Shown: positions 1 through 6,329, numbered from the stretch's first letter. The stretch is DNA of 6,342 nt from Firmicutes bacterium CAG:582 (GCA_000435515.1 FR884147.1:1-6342); one strand, 5' to 3'. The notes: generated by a model not told the origin, from the sequence alone. Numbers and translations are program-made.

Positions 1-27
1 TTTTGCATCATCTATCTTTCTATTTTT

Positions 28-56
28 ATTTTATAATACCCTATCGAGGTTTTCAA
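28..56 (-). promoter_or_regulatory. Promoter of a gene starting at or beyond the left edge, related to the operon promoter
   Basis: TTGAAA (51-56), a 17-nt spacer and TAAAAT (28-33) on the minus strand. Bases 21-41 are identical, 21 of 21, to 6220-6240, and weaker similarity continues upstream to about base 85 (AACTT, GAA, CTTGAAAA and ACAAAA blocks shared with the region 6249-6290). Tandem ATG codons at 9-11 and 6-8 follow but have no clear Shine-Dalgarno, and only three codons fit before the edge, so the gene itself cannot be described. Unlike its counterpart, the spacer has no long G tract. Confidence 0.5.
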
Positions 57-248
57 GTTAATTCAAAAAGTTGTTAGAATTTTGTATATAAAGTGATATA
101 TTCGAGTTATAAAATATAGAAATTGCTTTTAAAGATTTAAAGTTATTATTAACAAAATTAAAACAATAGTTAAGATTATATCATTTTTGCTTCTTAATTG
201 AAGCCACTTATTTTCCCTCCAAAAATATATAATTTACTTAAAAATATC
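57..248. other. AT-rich intergenic stretch with no convincing gene
   Basis: No long reading frame on either strand. On the minus strand a strong Shine-Dalgarno, GGAGGG (215-220), stands 7 nt before a GTG that opens an 8-codon frame (181-207, VASIKKQK then TGA). A 5-bp hairpin, GCTTC with GAAGC around AATTAA (189-204), lies within it. This could be a leader peptide or the remnant of a lost gene. The rest shows only AT-rich sequence. Confidence 0.5.
175..183 (-). promoter_or_regulatory. Possible extended -10 promoter for the left-edge gene
   Basis: TGATATAAT on the minus strand matches the extended -10 consensus TGnTATAAT exactly. A -35 candidate, TTCAAT, lies 16 nt upstream but is weak. It points left towards the promoter at 28-56 and the window edge. 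The AT-rich background makes chance matches likely. Confidence 0.35.
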
Positions 249-276
249 AAAAAAAGGAGATGAAATTTATCATCTC
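249..276 (-). terminator. Intrinsic terminator of the two-gene operon
   Basis: On the minus strand GAGATGA (270-276) pairs with TCATCTC (257-263) around a 6-nt loop. One C and then seven T (249-255) follow. It lies 115 nt after the stop codon of the surface protein gene and closes the transcription unit. The stem is short and AT-rich, so read-through is possible. Confidence 0.75.
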
Positions 277-385
277 ACTTCACACCAGATTTTATTCCTT
301 TTATAGTTCAACTTCACACTAGATTTGATTGTTTTATAAAATTTAGCATTACTTTTCACTAATTTTTACTTCACACTAGATTTTA
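277..385. repeat. Short direct repeats downstream of the giant gene
   Basis: ACTTCACAC(C/T)AGATTT(T/G)A occurs at 277-294, 311-328 and 368-385, with a decayed copy at 351-368 matching the consensus in 14 of 18 bases. Start-to-start spacings are 34, 40 and 17 bp. On the transcribed strand they read TAAAATCTAGTGTGAAGT and lie between the stop codon and the terminator, so they would form the 3' untranslated part of the mRNA. I do not recognise the motif. Confidence 0.85.
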
Positions 386-391
386 GAGAAC

Positions 392-3300
392 CTAATTTAT
401 TGTAGATAATGTTACTTTAGCGTATCCATTGCCAGCACGTTTTCCAGCTTGAGATGAACTTCCACTTCCATATGTTGGATTAATATAGTTTGTACCACCT
501 TTAGAAGCAACGGAAGATTCATTTTGTACTTTAGCTTGATAATTTTGATATATGTTTCCACTTACGCCATTTCCATCCCAACCAAAGTTATTGTTAGGCG
601 TTATATATGCATTTCCAATTCCATTATTTATAACGTGAACTTTGACTGTATGATTACTTGCATTAGCTTCCGTTACGTTTAGTGATAATCCACTAGAAAG
701 TATCCAGTTTTCTCCATTTATAGTAACTATTCCTCCAGCTGATGCTCCGATTTGATAATGGAATCCATCATTTTGAGTTGTACCCCAGTAGTAACCAGTT
801 CCACTTAAAGATACCCAATAATAATTATTGTTCCAAGTCGGGTGAGTGTCAGTTAGATACCTTTTTCTAGTTTCATACTTTTCAGGAGTGTATGATCCAG
901 CAGAACCACCAGATCCACCTGCTCCTCCACCGGCTTGTCCTCCAGCTCCAGAGTTACCACTTACTCCACCGCCAGTTCCTCCGGTTCCGCCTGCTGCTTT
1001 GACAGTTGCTCCTCCGCCGCCTCCAGCAATTAATAATGTACCTTTAGAGTTAGAGTTAATATAAGTCATTCCTCCACCTACTCCGTAAGCACTAGCGGAA
1101 CCTCCGCCATTGTAACCATTTTGTCCGCCTGTTACAATTGTTAGAACTTCACCTTTAGTAAGTGAGAATTTTGCTCCGGCATATCCTCCGGCTCCACCAG
1201 AGACATTACCATAGTTTCCACCTTGAGCACCATACGTTTCAAGTGTGTATGTACCACTGCAAGGTACTGTTAAAGTTTTAGCTTGACCAGAATAATCATA
1301 TGAACCTATAGCCGTACCAGCTGTGTATGGACAAGACGATGCTGCAGTAAATGTACATGTCGAATCAGCAGTTTTTCCATTGTTATTTATCGTTACTGTT
1401 TGAGCAGATGTTGCACTTGTACCTGTTTTTAATCCACTCATCGTATATCCGTTTGTACAACTTCCGCTTGAAATGTAGTATTCACTATTTGGTGTTATAG
1501 TAATTGAACCTGTACCACTATAATTTATCTTAAATGAGGAACTACTTGTACTCATTTTAGTGGTTTTAACAGTTACTGTATATGTATTTATATTCCATTT
1601 AGCATACATATTTATATTTCCTGAAGTTGCTAAGTTTTTCACTGTAGACCCGCCTGCATAAGAGTCACCACTTGTTGAATCTTTTGTCCAATTTGTAAAT
1701 GTATATCCTGTTTTGGTGAAAGAATTTGCTTTTATTGTACAATTTGTATCATATGTACATGTTGTTTTACTCATAGTTCCACTTCCACCATTTGCATTAT
1801 ATGTAATCGTGTATGTATTGGCATTACATTTTGCATATAATGTTTTACTTGATTCTCCACTTGGTGTATATTTACTTCCACTTGCATAAGCAATTGATCC
1901 ACTTGCACTTGTTGCATATCCACATGTGTATCCTGTCTTTGTTATTGTTGGTAAGGTTACTGCTGTATTTGTCCAGTTTGCTGTGAATGTTACTGTTGCT
2001 CCTTTAGTTGCTGTTAGATTTTTAAAGTATGTATTCTTTGTTGACGAACCTGTATATGCTGTTGTTATAGCATTACTTGCTGTTCCAGTTTTTGCTGTAC
2101 TTGTATTTAATCCACTTACTGTCCATCCATTAAATGTTTGAGCTTGACTTACACTTGTTTTTGATATTGTTGCTCCTTGATTATTAGCATTTATTGTTAC
2201 TGTTAAGTTCTTTGTTGGATTATCTACTAATACATTTGCATCATAACTTGCACTTGTTGGTTTATTTGTTCCTTGTGTTCCATTATTCATTGTATATGCT
2301 ATCTTATATGAATTTGCTGTCCATTTTGCATACATATTTATATTTCCTGAAGTTGCTAAATTTTTAACTGTTGAACCAGCTGCATATGATGTTCCTGTTG
2401 TTGAATCTTTTGTCCAGTTTGCAAATGTATATCCAGTTTTTGTGAATGAGTTTGCTGATATTGTACAATTTGTATCATATGTACATGTTGTTTTACTCAT
2501 GGTTCCACTTCCACCATTTGCATTATATGTGATTGTATATGTGTTGGCTGTCCACTTAGCATATAGAGTCATACTTCCTGAAGTTAATAAATTTTTTACT
2601 ATAGAACCATTTGTATATTGTATTTCTCCATTGCTTGTTTTACTCCATCCTGCAAATGTGTATCCTGTTTTTGTAAATGTGTTTTTTGTCAATGTACAAT
2701 CTTTATCATATGTACATGTTATTGTATCCATTGTACCTGATCCACCATTATTGTTAAACGCTATCTTATATGTATTTGCTGTGAATACTACATATAATGT
2801 TTTACTTGGATAGTTTTTATCTATGAATTCTCCTGTTACTGTACTTGTTACTTCATAGTTTTTACTTCCTCCACTTGTATTTGAATATCCTGTTAATGTA
2901 TATCCTGTTTTTGTGAATCCATTATTTGTAAATGCTTGATTTTCTTTTCCATATAGATATGTTACTTCTTTTTTTGTATCTCCATTTACAAATGTTACTT
3001 TTAATTCTTTTCTTACATAATAATAATCTACTTTAGCACTTCCATCTGCTAAGATTTTTACTGTTTGTTTACTTGGTGTTACAAATCCTTCATATGTCTT
3101 TAATGCTGCATCTACAGTTTTATTTGTTGTTCCTGTATATACTACACTTTCTGTTACTTTATCATATTTTTTATCTAAAGTTTGTAGATAATAATTTACT
3201 GTATATTTTGTATTTGTTGCTTCTGTCCATTTTGCTCTTATTGTTATATCTTTTGCATATTTATATACACTTTCACTTGTTATACTTTCTGTATCTAAAT

Positions 3301-5599
3301 ACCATCCTGCAAAGTTATACCCTGTTTTTGTTGGATTTGTTAATGTTCCTATTTTACTATCATATGTTGCTGTTTTACTACTTACTGTTGTTCCTCCATC
3401 TGAATCGAAGTTTATCGTATATGTATTTGGATTACATTTTACATAGATTGTTTTATTATCACTTACTGTTATACTTGTTGTATATTTAATACTTCCATTT
3501 GTTTCATCTGTATATCCGCATGTATATCCTGCTTTTGTTGGTGTATCCAAAGTTACACTTGTTTCATTATAATTTGCTGTTAATGTAACTGTTCCATTTA
3601 ATGTACTTGTTAAATTCTTAAATTTTGTTTCTTTTGTTAATGTTCCATTCCAACTTACATTATTTACAAGTGCTGTATTTGATAAGTTACTTCCTGTCCA
3701 TCCTGTGAATACTGGATTTCCTGTATAACTTGTCTTTGTTAACGTTGCTCCTTGATTATTTCCATCTATTGTTACGATTACTTCTTTTGTTGGATTTGCT
3801 ATAGTTACATCTTTATCAAATGTTGCTCCTGTTGGGGCATTTGATGATACTCCACCATTTAAGTTATATGCTATCTTATATGTATTTGCTTTCCATATTG
3901 CTTTTAATTCTACATTTCCACTTTCAACTAGATTCTTTACTGTTGCTTGATTTTTATATGTATTTGCATTTACCTCCCAATGATCAAATGTATATCCAGT
4001 TTTAGTAAGTGTATTTGCTCTTAATGTACAATCCTTATCATATGTACATGTTGTTGCATCCATACTTCCAGTTCCACCATTTGGATTATATACTATCTTA
4101 TATGTATTTGCTCCACATTCTACTGTTAATTCTTTATTAGTATCTGTTCCTTTTATTGGATATATTGCTGATGGTTCATAAGTAGTTTCTCCATCTTTTA
4201 TCTTACATGTATATCCGTTTTTTGTGACTTCTGGTAAAGTTATAGTTGTATCTTCAAAGTTTGCTTCTAATGTTACAGTTTTATCTTGTTCATCTGTTAA
4301 GTTTTTAAATGTAGTTGCTTTTATTATACTTCCATTCCATGGAACTCCATTTGAAACAGCTGTTCCACTTATATCTTTTCCACTCCATCCTTTAAATGTT
4401 AGTATTTTTGATATTTCATTTTCACTTATTGTTGAACCTTCATTATTATCATTTATTGTTACTTTTATTGTTTTACTTGGATTTTCTAGTGTTATTTCTG
4501 TTCCATATTTTGCTTGTGTTATTTGATTATTTAAGATTCCTCCATTTAAGTTATATGCTATTCTATATGTATTTTCTCCATAATATGCATATAATTTATT
4601 TGTTTTTGTTTGGCTTACTATTGTATTTGCTGTTATGATTTTTCCGTTTTCATCTTTCCAATAAAGAAATTTTGTTCCTACTTTTTTCGGTGTTGGTAAG
4701 TTCTCATATTTATTGTTTTCTCTTACTTCTATTTCTTCATCGGCTTCTCCATTATTTTTTACTAATGTTATTTTAAATGTTTTATTATTTTCTTCTCCGA
4801 CTACTTTATCTTTTATTTCATGTCCATTATCAAAGACAATTGTTCTTGTACTTGATGTTGTTACATTTGTTTCATCTATAGCATTTTTCTTTATTTCTTC
4901 TTTTGTTTTATTTACATCAGTTTTTTCTATATAGTATAACTCATGATTTCCTCTTTCCAAGTTCCCTACATAAAAGTATCCATAATCATCTGTTGTTACA
5001 AATTGTGGATTTTCTGAGAATACTGCTATATTTGCATTTGGTATAGCATTTCCTTCTTTATCTACAAAGTATCCACTTATACTATATACTTTTGAAGTTA
5101 TTGGTGTATTGTCTATTTCTTCTCTTTCTTCAGCATTAAAGATTAGTTCCACCTTTATTTTTACATCTTTTGCTTCTGTTGCTCCCTTTTTTAATCTTAC
5201 TGTTAATACTCCGGTTCTTGTTTCTCTGGCACTTAAGTTTTTACTATCATCATATGTATTTGTTACTTCTATTAAGTCACCATTTTCTTTACTAACTTTT
5301 ATGCTTACACTGGCATCATATTGAGTGCTTCCATTTGTTACATCATATTTTAACTCTGATGTATCATTCTCCTTCATTAGTTCTTTTGTTTCAAATGTTA
5401 TTGTTTTTTTATCCTTACTTATTATTTCATTTGTATAATCTTCTTTATCTACTATAGCTCCTGAAAAATATACTTGATAATCTTCTTCATTTTCAGCGAC
5501 TATTGTTGTTCCATTTATTATAAGTGTTGTTGTTACTGCAGCAAATCCAACACTCATTAATATTATTAATACAAATATTAATCCTTTCTTATTTTTCAT
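392..5599 (-). CDS. Giant modular surface protein: InlB/Flg_new repeats with C-terminal glycine-rich domain
   Basis: Probably a secreted or surface-attached fibrous adhesin of 1735 aa; the function is inferred from domains. Residues 7-28 form a hydrophobic signal or anchor segment ending GFAAVTTTLIINGT. Residues 33-160 resemble TasA/camelysin-like beta domains (moderate confidence). Residues 172-225 look like a carboxypeptidase-regulatory Ig fold (SGYFVDKEGNAIPNA...TDDYGYFYVGNL). Residues 275-341 are a first InlB-like unit. From 343 to 1337 modules follow in the order B-A-B-C-MucBP-like(796-865)-X(866-941)-A-A-B-A. The roughly 77-aa A type carries NGGSGTM, CTYDxxC, TKTGYTF and YAKW. The roughly 155-aa B type ends in GYTC...C. 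Residues 1338-1422 form a Cys-containing linker domain. Residues 1423-1735 are a Gly_rich (ALK/LTK-like) domain, with VPCSGTYTLETYGAQGG and LLIAGGGGGA, interrupted at about 1570-1698. There is no LPxTG motif or C-terminal membrane anchor, so attachment is unclear. The ATG lies 9 nt after AAAGGAG and one base after the upstream gene's stop. All 18 cysteines fall in plausible pairs. The exact binding target cannot be told. Confidence 0.93.
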   Translation of the reverse strand: MKNKKGLIFVLIILMSVGFAAVTTTLIINGTTIVAENEEDYQVYFSGAIVDKEDYTNEIISKDKKTITFETKELMKENDTSELKYDVTNGSTQYDASVSIKVSKENGDLIEVTNTYDDSKNLSARETRTGVLTVRLKKGATEAKDVKIKVELIFNAEEREEIDNTPITSKVYSISGYFVDKEGNAIPNANIAVFSENPQFVTTDDYGYFYVGNLERGNHELYYIEKTDVNKTKEEIKKNAIDETNVTTSSTRTIVFDNGHEIKDKVVGEENNKTFKITLVKNNGEADEEIEVRENNKYENLPTPKKVGTKFLYWKDENGKIITANTIVSQTKTNKLYAYYGENTYRIAYNLNGGILNNQITQAKYGTEITLENPSKTIKVTINDNNEGSTISENEISKILTFKGWSGKDISGTAVSNGVPWNGSIIKATTFKNLTDEQDKTVTLEANFEDTTITLPEVTKNGYTCKIKDGETTYEPSAIYPIKGTDTNKELTVECGANTYKIVYNPNGGTGSMDATTCTYDKDCTLRANTLTKTGYTFDHWEVNANTYKNQATVKNLVESGNVELKAIWKANTYKIAYNLNGGVSSNAPTGATFDKDVTIANPTKEVIVTIDGNNQGATLTKTSYTGNPVFTGWTGSNLSNTALVNNVSWNGTLTKETKFKNLTSTLNGTVTLTANYNETSVTLDTPTKAGYTCGYTDETNGSIKYTTSITVSDNKTIYVKCNPNTYTINFDSDGGTTVSSKTATYDSKIGTLTNPTKTGYNFAGWYLDTESITSESVYKYAKDITIRAKWTEATNTKYTVNYYLQTLDKKYDKVTESVVYTGTTNKTVDAALKTYEGFVTPSKQTVKILADGSAKVDYYYVRKELKVTFVNGDTKKEVTYLYGKENQAFTNNGFTKTGYTLTGYSNTSGGSKNYEVTSTVTGEFIDKNYPSKTLYVVFTANTYKIAFNNNGGSGTMDTITCTYDKDCTLTKNTFTKTGYTFAGWSKTSNGEIQYTNGSIVKNLLTSGSMTLYAKWTANTYTITYNANGGSGTMSKTTCTYDTNCTISANSFTKTGYTFANWTKDSTTGTSYAAGSTVKNLATSGNINMYAKWTANSYKIAYTMNNGTQGTNKPTSASYDANVLVDNPTKNLTVTINANNQGATISKTSVSQAQTFNGWTVSGLNTSTAKTGTASNAITTAYTGSSTKNTYFKNLTATKGATVTFTANWTNTAVTLPTITKTGYTCGYATSASGSIAYASGSKYTPSGESSKTLYAKCNANTYTITYNANGGSGTMSKTTCTYDTNCTIKANSFTKTGYTFTNWTKDSTSGDSYAGGSTVKNLATSGNINMYAKWNINTYTVTVKTTKMSTSSSSFKINYSGTGSITITPNSEYYISSGSCTNGYTMSGLKTGTSATSAQTVTINNNGKTADSTCTFTAASSCPYTAGTAIGSYDYSGQAKTLTVPCSGTYTLETYGAQGGNYGNVSGGAGGYAGAKFSLTKGEVLTIVTGGQNGYNGGGSASAYGVGGGMTYINSNSKGTLLIAGGGGGATVKAAGGTGGTGGGVSGNSGAGGQAGGGAGGSGGSAGSYTPEKYETRKRYLTDTHPTWNNNYYWVSLSGTGYYWGTTQNDGFHYQIGASAGGIVTINGENWILSSGLSLNVTEANASNHTVKVHVINNGIGNAYITPNNNFGWDGNGVSGNIYQNYQAKVQNESSVASKGGTNYINPTYGSGSSSQAGKRAGNGYAKVTLSTIN
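1589..1819 (-). repeat. Intragenic direct repeat, copy 2 (A-type InlB module, residues 1261-1337)
   Basis: Partner of the module at 2315-2545, with the same CTYDTNC motif, TKTGYTF and NINMYAKW. The near-identical DNA suggests recent duplication or ongoing gene conversion. A B-type module of about 165 residues lies between the two. Recombination between the copies would remove 242 residues without shifting the frame. Confidence 0.9.
2315..2545 (-). repeat. Intragenic direct repeat, copy 1 (A-type InlB module, residues 1019-1095)
   Basis: Encodes a 77-aa module matching the copy at 1589-1819 in 70 of 77 residues. At DNA level there are exact shared runs of 32 bp (2328-2359 with 1602-1633) and 42 bp (2459-2500 with 1733-1774), the latter followed by one mismatch and 29 more identical bases. 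Copies are 726 bp apart, an exact multiple of three. Confidence 0.9.
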
Positions 5600-5600
5600 C

Positions 5601-6203
5601 TTACTTTACTCCTTTATAAAACTCTTCGATACTTGGTAATGATTCATATATTTCCTCTTTACAATATTTATAGTTCTTATTCTTTTTTTCTTCACATTCT
5701 TTATATTTTGAATAATTATTTATTACTGGAAGTGTTACTGTTATACTTCTTGATATATCATTTTTACATTTTCCATTTTTACTTATTATATTTATTGTAT
5801 ATTTTATTATGTCTTTACTATATATTGTTTCAAAGCTTGCTTTTTTGTTTTCAACCTCTAACATCTTTGTTTCTTTTGTATAATCATTATATATTTCTAC
5901 TCGATAATTATCACTTATATTGCTTAGATTTATTTTAAACACTTTATCGACTACATTTTCTCCTGTTGTTTCATCATAACCTACGATTTTTTCTATTTTT
6001 TCATATGTTACTTTTACTTTTTTAGCTCCACTTTTAGTTTTATTTTGTGCTAGTATTCCACATTTACTTTCCTTAAAGCTTAGCTTTTCTACTTTTGTTG
6101 GATATGCATATTTTTCTTTTCCAAGAAAAATTGCAACTAAAATAAGAGCAACTAAAATTACTCCAAATATTATCATATTTCTTTTGTTCATAACTTTCTT
6201 CAT
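5601..6203 (-). CDS. Small single-pass membrane protein with Cys-containing extracytoplasmic domain, unknown function
   Basis: I do not recognise this family. Counted from the upstream ATG at 6215 it is 204 aa; I prefer the ATG at 6203 (200 aa), because AGGATGG lies 8 nt before it and the 6215 ATG has no Shine-Dalgarno of its own. In 204-aa numbering, residues 5-13 are basic (MKKVMNKRN) and 14-32 are one hydrophobic helix (MIIFGVILVALILVAIFLG), giving a type II-like or uncleaved anchor with the rest outside. The outer part is Lys-rich with beta-strand-like alternation (FKINLSNISDNYRVEIYNDY, KYTINIISKNGKC), suggesting one Ig-like or other beta-sandwich domain. It has four cysteines, at 52, 150, 174 and 185; the last two lie in a charged C-terminal tail (YKECEE...YKYCKEE). 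It is the first gene after the promoter, and its last codons contain the ribosome binding site of the giant surface protein. That suggests co-expression and possibly translational coupling. A role as a chaperone, anchor or partner of that protein is inference only. Confidence 0.85.
   Translation of the reverse strand: MKKVMNKRNMIIFGVILVALILVAIFLGKEKYAYPTKVEKLSFKESKCGILAQNKTKSGAKKVKVTYEKIEKIVGYDETTGENVVDKVFKINLSNISDNYRVEIYNDYTKETKMLEVENKKASFETIYSKDIIKYTINIISKNGKCKNDISRSITVTLPVINNYSKYKECEEKKNKNYKYCKEEIYESLPSIEEFYKGVK
5609..5615 (-). promoter_or_regulatory. Ribosome binding site of the giant surface protein
   Basis: AAAGGAG on the minus strand, 9 nt before the ATG at 5597-5599. It lies inside the last codons of the upstream gene (Lys-Gly-Val-Lys-stop), and the stop TAA is separated from the ATG by a single G. 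This arrangement is typical of translationally coupled genes. Confidence 0.85.
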
Positions 6204-6211
6204 ATATTCGA

Positions 6212-6218
6212 CCATCCT
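6212..6218 (-). promoter_or_regulatory. Ribosome binding site that decides the start of the small membrane protein gene
   Basis: AGGATGG on the minus strand lies 8 nt before the ATG at 6201-6203. It overlaps the more distal in-frame ATG (6213-6215), which is preceded only by TATAGG and would have a leader of just a few bases from the proposed promoter. This favours translation from 6203. Confidence 0.55.
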
Positions 6219-6226
6219 ATATTTTT

Positions 6227-6254
6227 ATTTTATAATACCCCCCCCGATTTTCAA
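6227..6254 (-). promoter_or_regulatory. Promoter of the two-gene operon, with G8 tract in the spacer
   Basis: On the minus strand, TTGAAA (6249-6254) is followed by a 16-nt spacer and TAAAAT (6227-6232), about 24 nt before the preferred start codon at 6203. The exact -10 is uncertain because the run TATTATAAAATA offers TATTAT, TATAAA and TAAAAT; TAAAAT gives the best spacing. Whichever is right, the homopolymer at 6238-6245 lies between -35 and -10. The left-edge promoter has the same TTGAAAA and GGGTATTATAAAATA blocks with a 17-nt spacer, which supports the assignment. Confidence 0.6.
6238..6245 (-). repeat. Homopolymeric G8 tract (C8 on the plus strand)
   Basis: Eight consecutive G on the coding strand in an otherwise very AT-rich intergenic region, inside the -35/-10 spacer. 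Runs of this length are known slippage hotspots (contingency loci). The matching position of the related promoter at 28-56 has only GGG. Confidence 0.95.
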
Positions 6255-6257
6255 GGA

Positions 6258-6329
6258 ATTTCGGGAAGTTTACACAAGTTTTGTGTAAAATATTTATTTA
6301 ACTTCCCGTTTTTTTTATTTCGGGATGTT
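6258..6329. repeat. Inverted and direct repeat cluster upstream of the operon promoter
   Basis: CGGGAAGTT (6262-6270) is inverted as AACTTCCCG (6300-6308). A third related copy, CGGGATGTT (6321-6329), stands in direct orientation to the first within the shared ATTTCGGGA(A/T)GTT. The middle copy can therefore pair with either neighbour. On the plus strand the first pair is followed directly by eight T (6309-6316), so it reads as an intrinsic terminator for rightward transcription; no rightward gene is seen in the window, so a regulatory or antisense-blocking role is equally possible. The block begins 3 bases upstream of the -35. Confidence 0.7.
6269..6289. promoter_or_regulatory. Operator-like perfect palindrome upstream of the -35
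   Basis: TTTACACAA (6269-6277) and TTGTGTAAA (6281-6289) are perfect 9-bp inverted arms around GTT. The palindrome is centred about 25 bp upstream of the -35 hexamer, a typical place for a dimeric activator or repressor. The regulator is unknown. It could also be a hairpin nested within the larger inverted repeat. Confidence 0.5.

Noticed and set aside
57..392. CRISPR array from the short repeats
   Set aside because: The repeats are only 18 bp, one is degenerate, spacings are irregular (34, 40, 17 bp) and no cas gene is present.
846..1064. Proline-rich open frame on the plus strand
   Set aside because: It is the antisense reading of the glycine-rich domain: GGN codons read as NCC on the other strand. 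It has no ribosome binding site and no family resemblance.
2442..3489. Long hydrophobic open frames on the plus strand (for example 2442-2813 and 3073-3489)
   Set aside because: They are antisense to the InlB-type modules. The A/T-rich Thr, Asn and Lys codons read back as Val, Leu and Phe and repeat with the modules, so they are shadows and not membrane proteins.
5404..5410. A7 run in the coding strand near the 5' end of the giant gene as a second phase-variation switch
   Set aside because: Runs of six or seven A/T are common in this AT-rich sequence (another at 5683-5689), the frame is intact, and nothing sets this one apart.
6262..6316. Terminator of an upstream gene entering from the right
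   Set aside because: The T tract follows the stem only on the plus strand. On the minus strand the stem is followed by AAATTCC, so it cannot terminate leftward transcription.
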